From Chondrosia reniformis (lineage: Eukaryota > Porifera > Demospongiae > Chondrillida > Chondrillidae), in NCBI GenBank assembly GCA_947172415.1, contig OX359195.1, forward strand, positions 7,309,001 to 7,373,000: a stretch of 64,000 nt of DNA, written 5' to 3'. A model generated the notes under the pieces. That model searched no databases. It was not told the DNA's origin and was given only the letters and a program-made list of their open reading frames with translations. Positions 13,247 through 24,985 of this stretch are shown one piece after another. The number at the start of each line of letters is the position of its first letter. Position 1 is the first letter of the stretch. The position numbers and the translations under genes are program-made.

Positions 13247-14277
13247 GAGAAAAGTAAATGTAGTAGGCATGTTGGATCCTTTTGATCCAATGCATCTCAC
13301 TTCTTCCTTTACAATGAATAGCAGTTCCCTACATATATGAAAAGTTAAATGAAAAGATTCTAAATATGACTTGTTTACTAGATTTTTGAATAAAAACAAC
13401 GTGTACTTTGTACATGGTTCACATCAAAAGCTGTCAACAACTCAATAAAGGGACAATTGTTTTCACTGTTAATTAGCAATTATATTAACCTGCTGACAAT
13501 TTAATTAAAGCCTTCATTATTACAGTTATGTTCACAAGAATATTTAGAAAAGTTTAGCTAAATTTGAAGCATTTTAACACGCGCATGTAGAACAACATCA
13601 GATATTTGGCTCTTTTTACTAGCTATATACTTACGATAAAGTGACACAATAGCTGACTGATCGTCCTAACAGAAACATATGTACTCTGCATACTTTAGAG
13701 CCTAACATTACAGAAGGAAGTAGTCGTTGAAATTCGGTTGCTTCACGCAGGCTGTAAGCGTTTGGATACCTCTCCATTAGTCCGGCGATTCGCTAGCAGG
13801 AACAAGACACGCTTTGCAGTTCCAGCGCATGCAGCATCTTCACTCCACCTGTAGAAAGTAAGTACAGATATGTAAAATCGAAATAGATAAACTGAACAAT
13901 TTAGCCGCGCACATCGCTTTTGAGGGCTGACGTTAAATGTACCCATCAAACCACGTCGCGAAAACAGCGACAACGGATCCGGAAGTCACGTGACTAAACT
14001 TAAAAGCAAGTTTCGTTCGTAATCAAAAAGGTTCTTAATATGACTATATATATGAGCAGTATGACATGCACTCAATGTTTGTAACTATATATGATACAGT
14101 GGGCTAAGCTTTATTTCATAATCACAAGTGGGCTCTTGTTTTATTGCTCAAGACTGACAAACAAATGTATCACTTTACAACTATATAATATACTGACATT
14201 ACAAATAATGGGATCATGACAGAAATGGAGTTGGAATTAATACATGTTTAGTGGAGAGCACAAACATAGCAAAACAG
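13247..14277. other. Intergenic stretch between satellite and DENND5 3' end
   Basis: Mostly AT-rich and uninformative up to about 13700. From 13740 to 14000 base composition rises in GC and CpG. A minus-strand frame (13743-13973) lacks an ATG at its open end and matches no family I know; an internal minus ATG exists near 13942. A minus-strand acceptor TTTCTACAG lies near 13855. I see no supported gene. Confidence 0.45.
13979..13994. promoter_or_regulatory. Promoter-like motif pair: ETS site plus palindromic GTCACGTGAC
   Basis: CCGGAAGT (13979-13986) matches the ETS consensus, and GTCACGTGAC (13985-13994) is the full CLEAR/TFEB-type E-box palindrome. The two overlap and sit in a local CpG-richer patch. 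DENND5 ends to the right on the minus strand, so a transcript from here would most simply run leftward toward the satellite. No product is identified. Confidence 0.4.
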
Positions 14278-17200
14278 TCACAGTCCATGTAAAAGAATAT
14301 CTCCTAGCAACACAGACACTTCAGTGACACTCTGAAGAGTAGTAAACAGGAAATCTGACAACTCTTGGTCTCTCAAGAAGGATGTTGGCTCATAGTACAC
14401 ATCGATGATGGGCGATGCAGCAATGGCCTCAATCCAACCTCTCAGTTGACACTCGCGGATTCCCAGGGCTACAAACAACAGAAATAGCTCATCCTTGCCT
14501 AGGTTTGAACCATGAGTGCGAAGTTGGCAAACAGCCGAGCTAAATGAACGTGCATGAGCACTTGTTGTGGTACCATTGTCTGCTGAATACTTGATTTCAA
14601 CCTGATCAATCAAGTCCCAAAGGTGAGTACACTTCCGAGGACTAATGAACCCGAGTTGCAAGGTTTTGGTGAGAGCTTGGAGGAAACCTGTGTCAGGGTC
14701 AAGAAAGGAAGTGAGTGTGCGTCTACTGCTCAAAGTTCTCTTTTTAACTGTTGACTCTGAAGAAACCGAGACCAATCTCTGAGAGGCTGCCGACAGATTA
14801 CTTCTTATTTCTGAGAGGGTCAATGAGATACCTTTCAAACTGTTACTTTTCTTCTTCTTTAGGTTGCTGCTTCTTGGAAAGAGGGATGTTTCGTTGACTA
14901 TTTTTCCCATGGCATCTGCCTCGACAGTTTCTCCAATGAGGAATCGTTCAGTAGCATTGTCGTCCTCTGATCTACTTAACCACCGCTTGCAAGGAAACTT
15001 GTAGGTTTTTCCAGTTGTAAGATTCTTAACAAGGACTGATTCTACGTACATGCTACGAATGGCACCTGAATTATCATGGCCCAATCTGATACAAGTCAGA
15101 TGACCTAAGTTCTGACTCTGAAACTCAATCTGGTTTTCACCCTTTGGAAAAACTCGCTTGGATGACATGCGATATTCTCCGCCCACATTGACGTACAAGG
15201 ATGAGGAAGTGAATCCTAGGTGTTTCCCCTCTGCGAGGACCAGTACACGATAATTCATTATCACGTTTCTAAAGGCTGAGGTGAAGCAACTGAAATCTCT
15301 TGCACTGAGAGTAAGAAGAAAAGTTAAAGACTGATCCTTCTCCTCCAGAGTTCTTAAGAAGGCGTGACGTAAGAACTTCTTCTCACAGAGTTCCTGGTTT
15401 GACAAGAGTGTCTTCAGATGAGACGAGAGAACCTTCTTCTCAAGGGCCAAGCGCACCCATGCCCTAGCCCGGCCAACATCAGTCTTAATCTCTGGCATCC
15501 CATTAATAACCTGAAGATCTTCAAAGAAGGAGTCAAGAGAAGTCGCCACCGGTTTGGAGAGTGACTCTATCCTGGAAAGGTTCTTTGGGGACTGGAGCCT
15601 TTGACGGTTAAAGTGGGCCTTAACTACCTCAGTTTTGGGAGTTGATGAAACTGGTCTCTTTTCAGGCAAAGGGGACAGGCCTGGTGATTCACTGGTTGTC
15701 ACACTTAACTTGATGTCTATGCCATCTTGTCGCTGTGCCCTGTCAGCAAAAGTGGTCAAGAAAAACCACAACGGGGATCGGCTTTCATTTTTACTGGTTA
15801 GACCGTGACCCCAAATTCTTTCCAGAAGGTCGCAGAGCTTAGCTATCATGGTGTTCTCCTCTTCAAACCTGGATTGTGAGTCTCCTGCTGAACTCAACAT
15901 GTGCTTCACACGCATTCTAGTCTCTCTCCACAAATGCAGGACAAACTGAGAATGTGAGGAAGCAGAAAAGGTCAAGCTAGAGTTTGGAGGCCTTTGTCTC
16001 TTCTCTCTTTTTTGCTTCCTTGGTCCTGTCTTCATTGGAGTGAGCTGCGGGGCCCTCTTCAGCAGAGAGTCATCATTGAACAAAGGAAACTGCCCTTTGG
16101 GCCATGACAATGTCCTTCCTACTGCTTGCGATGGCTTCTCCACTTGAAGAGGAGGTTTAAGAGAGGGCGAGTCTATGTCTGGTGTGACAGGTGTGGATTT
16201 GTACAGCGCTTGATAAGGTGTATTTTCCTGTTCGGCCTTAATGCAATCATCAAAGGAAGCAACATTCTCTTGCCCTTCTGTGATCTGCCACAGGTGAAGT
16301 ATCTTCTGGTCTACAAATTGACTAAACATTTGTGTCTCAATGAAGGCAGAAAAAAACGGAATTGCTTCTTCACTCTGATCAGAAAGAAACGACATTTTGT
16401 CAAAATTTTGAAATTGATCACGATCTCTATCCCATTGTTCATAACTTTGCTGTGGAATAATGACAAAGTCCTCATAGTCTCTGAAAAGACTGGCAAAATA
16501 CTTGAAGAAGATCATACGGAATTCTGAGCTAAAATATGGCTCAATTGACTGCTGTCCGTTGCCCTGGATGTCAAGTCTGACCTCGTCCACCTGAGGGAGA
16601 CGAGACATGATATCCATCAGCTTGTGAACGTGGGGGTTGTCCATGTCATGGGTAGAGTTCACTGGGAGGCCAGATGTCTGGGTCAACTGGGAGCTGACAA
16701 ACTTTATTGCCTCGCGGAGGCTCCCTGAGGATGGTTTTGACTCACTGGCTGTCACCTTCTCCAGGTCCTTACAGGAGACACTATACTCCTCTATGACCTT
16801 GCGCATGTCAGATATCAAAGCACTCTCTTCTGGTAGCGCTGGCAGTTCATCTGTAAAACTAAACACTCCTGAGTCAATGTCAAACTGACACAGCGAAGGT
16901 ATGTCAGCAATCTCCTGCCGGTCACTCTGAGGGTCCAGCTTGAGGCCCATGAGGAAGGGAACGGGGGCATCTAGGAACCCCAGCTGGGAGGAAGGCAGTA
17001 TAGGAACAAATACCTGTTGCCACTGGAAGGGGTACATCAGTGCTATGACGGTCTGAGCACACAGCATCAGATGGTAGTAGGAGGAGGATGTGAGGAGGAT
17101 CTGGTGCTCCAGTGAGACTGCAGTGATCAGCTTCAGGAGATTAGGCAATCCAATAATCTGTATCAGCTCTGCTATGGAGTAATCAACTAGGGGAAGAATA

Positions 17201-17829
17201 TCCTTGGGTGGGTTTACCCAACTAATGAGACTAAGGGGACCCCAGAAATTGACTTGCTGGCCCGGACTGGGCATTCGGACCTCAAACAAGAGCTTGAAAA
17301 TGAAGCCCTCTAGAGGAATGTCGCTGGTGTCTTTCATGATGACAACCTTGGCCATCTGTGTGAGGAATGATTGTAGGGGCTGCACCACTTGAAATGTGGA
17401 TACTAAGCATAGAGATTTACTAATGAACAAAGTGTCCTCTTCTGAATCAAACAGAAATGGTCCCTTCTTTGTCTGGAGTAAAGTACAAATGGAAAGAGTA
17501 GATTCTTTGTCAACAATTTGCTCCAGAAATGTCACAACGCCACCATAAGCATTTGATCCATCTTCTCTGGTGATCATAAATGTGTGAAATTCAATGGTCT
17601 CTTCAACTTTGGAAATATTCTTCTCAAACGTGAGTCCGTTAGGCATACAGAGAGTCAAAACAGCCGTCTCATCAAATGGAGCCTCGGTCCCGACCTCGGG
17701 ATAGTGTACTAGAACCTGGGGCTGCAGGCTGGAGTCTCCCAGCGCGCTGGACCTGCCTGCCAGAGGGATGGTGTCATAGTTTAGTCCACACACTACAAAG
17801 TAGTCGATCAGAGGAGTTCTACCAGCCAT
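14278..17829 (-). CDS. DENND5: DENN domain-containing protein 5-like Rab regulator
   Basis: A single uninterrupted 1183-residue frame. Order along the protein: uDENN (DYFVVCGLN near the start, ITREDGSNAYGG near residue 90), core DENN (ALMYPFQWQQVFVPILPSS, LDAPVPFLMGL), dDENN (FASLFRDYEDFVI, FIETQMFSQFVD), RUN1 (LCDLLERIWGHGL, then KTDVGRARAWVRLALEKK), PLAT (YVNVGGEYRM through NLGHLTCIRLGHDNSG), and a second RUN at the C-terminus. This is the full DENND5A/B (Rab6IP1) layout, slightly shorter than the ~1290 aa human proteins. DENND5 proteins bind Rab6 and act in endosome-Golgi traffic; GEF activity on Rab39 is reported. A minus-strand acceptor (GTTGTTGTAG) lies just before the ATG, so an upstream 5'UTR exon is spliced on, probably the one at 19209 onward. 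An intronless CDS this long is odd next to neighbours with ~100-base exons. Confidence 0.95.
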   Translation of the reverse strand: MAGRTPLIDYFVVCGLNYDTIPLAGRSSALGDSSLQPQVLVHYPEVGTEAPFDETAVLTLCMPNGLTFEKNISKVEETIEFHTFMITREDGSNAYGGVVTFLEQIVDKESTLSICTLLQTKKGPFLFDSEEDTLFISKSLCLVSTFQVVQPLQSFLTQMAKVVIMKDTSDIPLEGFIFKLLFEVRMPSPGQQVNFWGPLSLISWVNPPKDILPLVDYSIAELIQIIGLPNLLKLITAVSLEHQILLTSSSYYHLMLCAQTVIALMYPFQWQQVFVPILPSSQLGFLDAPVPFLMGLKLDPQSDRQEIADIPSLCQFDIDSGVFSFTDELPALPEESALISDMRKVIEEYSVSCKDLEKVTASESKPSSGSLREAIKFVSSQLTQTSGLPVNSTHDMDNPHVHKLMDIMSRLPQVDEVRLDIQGNGQQSIEPYFSSEFRMIFFKYFASLFRDYEDFVIIPQQSYEQWDRDRDQFQNFDKMSFLSDQSEEAIPFFSAFIETQMFSQFVDQKILHLWQITEGQENVASFDDCIKAEQENTPYQALYKSTPVTPDIDSPSLKPPLQVEKPSQAVGRTLSWPKGQFPLFNDDSLLKRAPQLTPMKTGPRKQKREKRQRPPNSSLTFSASSHSQFVLHLWRETRMRVKHMLSSAGDSQSRFEEENTMIAKLCDLLERIWGHGLTSKNESRSPLWFFLTTFADRAQRQDGIDIKLSVTTSESPGLSPLPEKRPVSSTPKTEVVKAHFNRQRLQSPKNLSRIESLSKPVATSLDSFFEDLQVINGMPEIKTDVGRARAWVRLALEKKVLSSHLKTLLSNQELCEKKFLRHAFLRTLEEKDQSLTFLLTLSARDFSCFTSAFRNVIMNYRVLVLAEGKHLGFTSSSLYVNVGGEYRMSSKRVFPKGENQIEFQSQNLGHLTCIRLGHDNSGAIRSMYVESVLVKNLTTGKTYKFPCKRWLSRSEDDNATERFLIGETVEADAMGKIVNETSLFPRSSNLKKKKSNSLKGISLTLSEIRSNLSAASQRLVSVSSESTVKKRTLSSRRTLTSFLDPDTGFLQALTKTLQLGFISPRKCTHLWDLIDQVEIKYSADNGTTTSAHARSFSSAVCQLRTHGSNLGKDELFLLFVALGIRECQLRGWIEAIAASPIIDVYYEPTSFLRDQELSDFLFTTLQSVTEVSVLLGDILLHGL

Positions 17830-19208
17830 TGCACCTACAACAACAGAACAGTAAATGGATCAGTTACTCATGCGAGTACATGTCAGAGTGCAGGTAAGGT
17901 ATGTGCAGTAAATGAATACAGTAGAGAGCATCAGCAAAACTGGCTATGACCTACTAGAACAATTAAATAACAATAATAACAGCAAATATACAACCACAAT
18001 AAGAGAGCTGATCAAAAACTGTCTAATCTAACTGAGACTCCCTTTTATATGTCACACAAAACCACAAGTAATTAATTAATAATGTTACTTCACATACAAT
18101 CGTTACACTAATATACGAAAAGGAATATCTCCAGTATCAGTAATGCTGTATATACGTAAATGCTATACTCTGAATACTTATTATTTGGCAATAACAGTCA
18201 CATTAGGGCTTTCATTACCATATAAGCTTTGAAGTATCAGATATACATATATCACTGACACTATTACATACACCCTATTTAAGGTTTATTTACACACACT
18301 GGCTTCCTTTACTAACAAAACACATACATAGGCCTTACAACCTATTACCAGTATTATTCCAATTAGGAAGCTATGATATACTATACCATATGAGACATCA
18401 AATAGAATCCTCAAATGTACTGAGTGAATACAACAATCATAATATTGTACAGATAGTGGTTACAGAATCTAAAGAGCGCAAAAGGCCAAACTTATCTTCC
18501 AATGGACCACAATCATATACTAACATCCACACACATACAGACATACGTACAAACAAACATAGTACATACATACGTACAGGTATTCTAGTGGAGTAATTAC
18601 AGCCTCAATTTCTCAAACTAAAGATAAAACAAAAATGAAAGAGTACCAACTTAAAGTACATATCGTACTGCAATGCACCTAAAGTAATACATTGCTGAAA
18701 TGCTACAAAGCATTCAGTCAAATGTCACTTTAATGAGCTCACATCAGAGTGTCCATACCTAGGTACAGTGGTATGCATACATTGGACAATAGTAACATGA
18801 GGGTTTGACAGGGTCATGTAATGAGGTAATGAGGCAGACATGGGTATTACAAGATTCACAAGATTTAAGAAGACTCGGGTAGTTTGAAAGAAAAGAATAT
18901 CGTAATAGATGACACTAAGGGATAACTTACAAAATTAGTAGATGGTAATAATTAATCATGCAAGAACAGAATGTAAGGAATTTTATCTTCCACGAGTGTC
19001 GCTAGCTATTACCTTAACGATAATATAAGTCCTACATGTACAACAGATGGCCTACCAGTATTCCGGTTCCAAAGACATCCTTCCTAGTACGTAGGCACAA
19101 CTTGAATTAGTACCGTACCAGTAGTAACTACTATATAATTACAGTAACTATAAGAAACTCGCCGAGCTTGCGTTTTTACGGTATGTATATCATTAAAGCA
19201 AATCTTAC
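17830..19208 (-). other. Probable 5'UTR intron of DENND5
   Basis: The stretch is bounded on the minus strand by a donor at 19208 (GTAAGATT) and an acceptor next to the DENND5 start. It is AT-rich, with CATACGTACA microsatellite at 18530-18580. No coding exon is seen. Confidence 0.5.
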
Positions 19209-19425
19209 CTCGAACAAGTCTCTTCGTTCAATAAGTAATGCCGCACGTGGTGCACGGTAGCTTTGATTAACACATTGAAAGGTGGCAGAAATTCCTACAA
19301 AATGGATAGGGGGTCCTTTGATAATTTACTTAAAACTGTTCTTTCAATTTCGTTTTTAAGTGGACGTCCGTCCCACTTATTCGTTAGGGCGTTACTGCCC
19401 ATTATTACAGGGTCCTACTCAGAAA
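19209..19425. promoter_or_regulatory. Bidirectional promoter and 5'UTR region of DENND5 and RAB20-like genes
   Basis: On the minus strand a probable non-coding first exon of DENND5 ends at 19209 with a good donor (GAG then GTAAGAT). On the plus strand the RAB20 start codon is at 19426. A CACGTG box lies at 19244-19249 within GCACGTGGTGC. The transcription starts are not visible from sequence. The head-to-head layout and the shared box are what is seen. Confidence 0.55.
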
Positions 19426-20687
19426 ATGGCGTCCAAAGATGCAAAGAAGCCGTAAGTAAATCTAATAATGTCTCACTGTTGTATCTCTGAATTAGCAAAC
19501 AATTCTTGCAAAACGAATTTACCTCATTACAATATGCAGTGATATCAAGATTATTATTCTTGGACCTGCAAGTGTTGGCAAGACGTGTCTCATGCAGCGA
19601 TACACGACTGGAGAATTTAACGACAAAACGGAGCCAGTAAGCTTGAACTGTCCTTGTAAACTCCCGTATTTCGAATTAGTGCTTTTAAGGGTTCCGTATA
19701 CTCGTGTTCATGAGTGCCTATACAGATCTAGAAATAGATGTCTATTAACTCAGCTGTTGCGTTTTTTCACCTTTTACATGACTACACTTCAACATGCTCC
19801 ATGTTGTGTTTGTGTGATATGTCAATTCTATTCACTTATTCTCTTAGAGCATGGGAGCTGCATTAGCAATGAAGAATTGGGGCAGTCTGAAAGTGGCTCT
19901 TTGGGTGAGTGGCGTGGAACTGAGAAACCTTATAATCCCCTTCAGGGGAAAGTCCCGCCTGTTGGTAGCACATACAATAATATAAATAATATTTTCAATA
20001 CTACATAATATTATATATGTAAATGGAAAATCATGTAATAATAATCTTTTAACCAAAGCTCCAAGTAAACTCTCTGTTTAAATACTTGAAGATATAGTTT
20101 AGGAAAGTACGTAGTAGTGCGAGTGACATGTGTTGGTGTGGTATATTTGACAGTGTAATTCCATTCTTCCTTTTTAGGACACAGCAGGCGAAGAGAAGTT
20201 TGCTGCCATATCTGCGCTTTACTGTCGAGGAGCATCTGCTGCCATACTTGCCTATGACATAACAGACAAGAGCACATTCGAGAGCCTCAAGGACACGTAT
20301 ATTCCTCTCTTGGAAAATGCCAACAAGACCTGTTTAGTTGTGATAGTTGGCTGCAAGTGTGATAGAATTAAGAGTGTGGACAGAAAGGTCACACAGGAGG
20401 AAGGTCGCGAGCTAGCAGCAAAACAACACGAGATCCAACTGAATCGTGCTCAGCAGGATCAATCCTCCTCCGTTTCATTTCTAGATACTGTGGATGGTAG
20501 CAAGTCTTTCTTTGAAACTAGTGCATTGACTGGAGAAAATGTCACTGCCACATTTGACTATTTAAAAGGAATCTTCTCTCACAGTTCATCAGAAGGAGGA
20601 GCACACAGTAGCCAGCCCTCAGGGACTGTTCAAGTGTCCGGCACTCCGAGGGAGAATGCTACTCCAAAGAAGAGCTGCTGCTCTTAA
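19426..20687 (+). CDS. RAB20: RAB20-like small GTPase with altered G4 motif
   Basis: Exons 19426-19451, 19540-19636, 19848-19904, 20178-20687; 229 aa. G1 is GPASVGKT (residues 17-24), G3 is WDTAGEEKF, switch II continues SALYCRGASAAILAYD, and G5 is ETSA. The C-terminus ends in KKSCCS, with two cysteines placed for Rab prenylation. The insert before G5, rich in Q/E/S, and the short effector loop match RAB20 rather than other Rabs. The G4 motif, normally NKxD, reads CKCD (residues 119-122): the asparagine that contacts guanine is replaced by cysteine. RAB20 acts on phagosome and endosome maturation in vertebrates. The start MASKDAKK was chosen because it splices in frame; the upstream ATG at 19263 is out of frame. 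Confidence 0.88.
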
Positions 20688-20842
20688 TTTCTAAACTTAC
20701 CTCAAACCCATACTATAAGATTTATATTAGTAATGCATGTAAAATAATTGAATATGAAATTTCTTAGAATATAAATTGTATCATTGAATCCGAAACTGTA
20801 AAACCATAATACACAATCTGATGCATAAATTGTATGAAATTG

Positions 20843-22297
<1,455 letters not shown>

Positions 22298-22463
22298 TTT
22301 ACAGTTAAGCGTCCAATATTTGTTATCAACATACGTAATTGTGGTTACAATGAAGTGAATTAAATACATAGGTGGAAAGTGTAGTGACACAGAAATCAGA
22401 AATGAATGCACCAGGTGAGTGTTATCTCCAAAATGATAAGGCATGCTTCCTCCTAAAATTGGT

Positions 22464-24693
22464 TCAATCAATTGTTTCTGTCACTACTCCTGTACCTACG
22501 GTTTTACTGCCTTCTCTCAGTGTAAACCTCTGGCCTACTTCTAGTGGAATGTCTGTTTTTAAAGTTAGTGTTAGCTCAGTGTCATCACCAGGCATTACCA
22601 TGTTCTTTCCTTCTGGCAGCTAAGAGAGAGAATTACAATCTTAACTACAACCATACAGCAGGTACACAAAGATGACAGCAGGTACACAAAGATGACAGAA
22701 GTTACACAAAGATGACAGAAGTTACACAAAGATGACAGCAGGTACACAAAGATGACAGAAGTTACACAAAGATGACAGAAGTTACACAAAGATGACAGAA
22801 GTTACACAAAGATGACAGAAGTTACACAAAGATGACAGTATACAATTATTCAAGACTAACTTTCATGGACACATTGACATCAGCCGTTCTTGTGAAGAGC
22901 TGAGGAGAATAGTTGTCTATGAAGGGAGTGTGTCTTCCTCCCTCCTCCTTCTTCAAGATGTACACCTTGTAGAGAATAGCAACAATATGTCAGCTAAAGG
23001 AAACATTCATTCAGTATTCTGTCAGCCCTAGAAGTTACAGTACTTACCTGACCCTTGAACTTTGTGCGTGATTTGACAGTACCTGGTTCACATAGAACCA
23101 TTCCTCGCTTTACCTCCTCCCGTTTGATTCCTCTGACTAGAGTGCCCAACTGGTCACCTGCTTCACCTTGTGCCAGGTGCTTGTGAAACATTTCCAGTCC
23201 AGTGATGACAGTTTTAATGTTTGAGCCAAGGCCCAAAAACTCCACATCTTGTCCCTTCTTGACAATGCCTCTCTCAACACGACCAGTCACTACTGTACCT
23301 CGACCAGTAATGGAGTACACATCCTCCACTGGTAACAGAAATGGCTTCTCCAGGTCCCTGACTGGAGTAGGAATCCAATTGTCAACAGCATCTAAGAGCT
23401 TTACTATTGAGTCTCTCCCCATTTCAGGTTCCCTATCCTGTAAAGCAGGATGAGCCAGATTAAGCAAACATAATGACAGAGATCTCCCCATGCATATACA
23501 GTAAGCATAATGACAGAGATCTCCCCATGCATCTTCTAAACACTATGTAAGATGAGTGGGTAGGGGAAACCAGCAGCCAACCATGGCTATTACAATACAC
23601 ATTTATACTCATTTATATATATGTACACATACGTACATACGTACTTCTAAAGCGCAGAGGGCAGATCCAAATATGATTGGAGTATTGTCAGAATCATATC
23701 CAAAGTGCTGCAACCACTCTCTCACCTCAAGCTCCACCTACACACACACAGAGTGCGATAATTGGACTACATTGCCAGATCCTATTACAGACACACAACA
23801 GCTAAATAACAAAGGGAATAAAACATAGCTAATAAAGAAATTTGATTTTGATAATCAACTTACCAGTTTTTAAAAGGCTGCACCAACTAAATACATGCAT
23901 ATGTATATTAAATTTAATGATTATCCAGGTACGTATACCAAAATGTATACACTAATTGTACCTACCAATTCCAACATTTCTTTGTCTTTAATCATGTCTG
24001 TCTTGTTGACATAGATTACAATATTCTTTATTCCAATCTGATTGGCCAGGAGGAGATGTTCTTTAGTTTGGGGCATGGTCCCATCGGTTGCCGCGACAAC
24101 CAAAATAGCACCATCCATCTGGTTGGTACCGGTAATCATGTTCTTGATATAGTCGGCATGTCCAGGGCAGTCTACGTGCCCATAGTGGCGAGAGCCAGTC
24201 TCGTACTCCACATGAGCTGTTGTAATGGTGATTCCCCTTGCCTTCTCCTCTGGTGCACTGTCAATGTCACTGTAGGACTTGTACTTTGCACTCCCTCCTT
24301 CGGCGAGAATCTTTGTAATGGCTGCCGTCAGCGTAGTCTTGCCATGATCGACATGTCCTATTGTGCCAACATTCACGTGGGGCTTGTCTCTAGTGTAAGT
24401 TTTCTTTTCTGAGCTGTACCATCGAACTAACAGTAAAGGAAATATACAATGAGAGAATATTAGGAGTTACAATTGCCAGGTAATTTACAATTTGCACACC
24501 AAATTTCACTTACAAGATCCAAATGGAGTGTGAATCTGCTTTGCTGCAAAGCTTCGACGCGATACAACTGAAAATACGCTACGAAGAGATCCTGTAGAAT
24601 TTTGAGTCACATAAACAAGATAATACGGACCTGCACGCTGCGTAAGAGTGGCAAACCTTGCTTTAAAATAACTGAGCGCAGTAAGGAGGCCAT
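22464..24693 (-). CDS. TUFM: Mitochondrial translation elongation factor Tu
   Basis: Exons 24657-24693 (alternative left end 24631), 24514-24591, 23966-24426, 23645-23737, 23048-23437, 22861-22965, 22464-22619; 439 aa. An Arg/Ser-rich, acid-poor N-terminus ([15 protein letters not shown]) looks like a mitochondrial presequence. The GTPase core shows GHVDHGKT, effector RGITI, DCPGH, NKTD and SAL. Domain 2 has [16 protein letters not shown]; domain 3 has [19 protein letters not shown] and the ending [13 protein letters not shown]. It delivers aminoacyl-tRNA to the mitoribosome. The donor at 24657 is weak (GTTTGC) but is the one that keeps the presequence in frame. The last intron holds a 20-bp minisatellite. 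Confidence 0.96.
22655..22840. repeat. 20-bp minisatellite, about 9 copies, in EF-Tu intron
   Basis: The unit is GATGACAGAAGTTACACAAA, with a variant GATGACAGCAGGTACACAAA. The variant occurs in the first copies and again in the middle, so the array was probably enlarged by block duplication. The 20-base unit gives open frames with a repeating peptide, which I treat as artefact. Confidence 0.95.
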
Positions 24694-24985
24694 TTTAGTG
24701 TGCACGAGTTGGATGTGGCGCCAAATTTGAATTCCTCCCTACTTGCCCTCTGACAAGACATATTTGACAGCAGACAGTTTCATAGATTAATGCAATTACA
24801 TCTTCACCTTCAAATGTGAATAGCACAAATGATTCCTTGGAAGTCATAAATACATTTTCAGGAAGCTTTCTAATTAATGTGTGGATAAGATTTTAAAATC
24901 TGAAATGATATGTATCAGAATACACTGTTGGTCAATGTACAAATATAAACAAACAAATCAATGACTGAAATTGCTTCAAAAGCAG

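Noticed and set aside
13743..13973. 76-aa minus-strand frame near the ETS/CLEAR patch
   Set aside because: It lacks an ATG at its open end and shows no recognisable domain. The DNA patch is kept only as promoter-like.
16126..16527. 133-aa plus-strand frame inside DENND5
   Set aside because: Antisense shadow of a well-conserved coding exon; no motif of its own.
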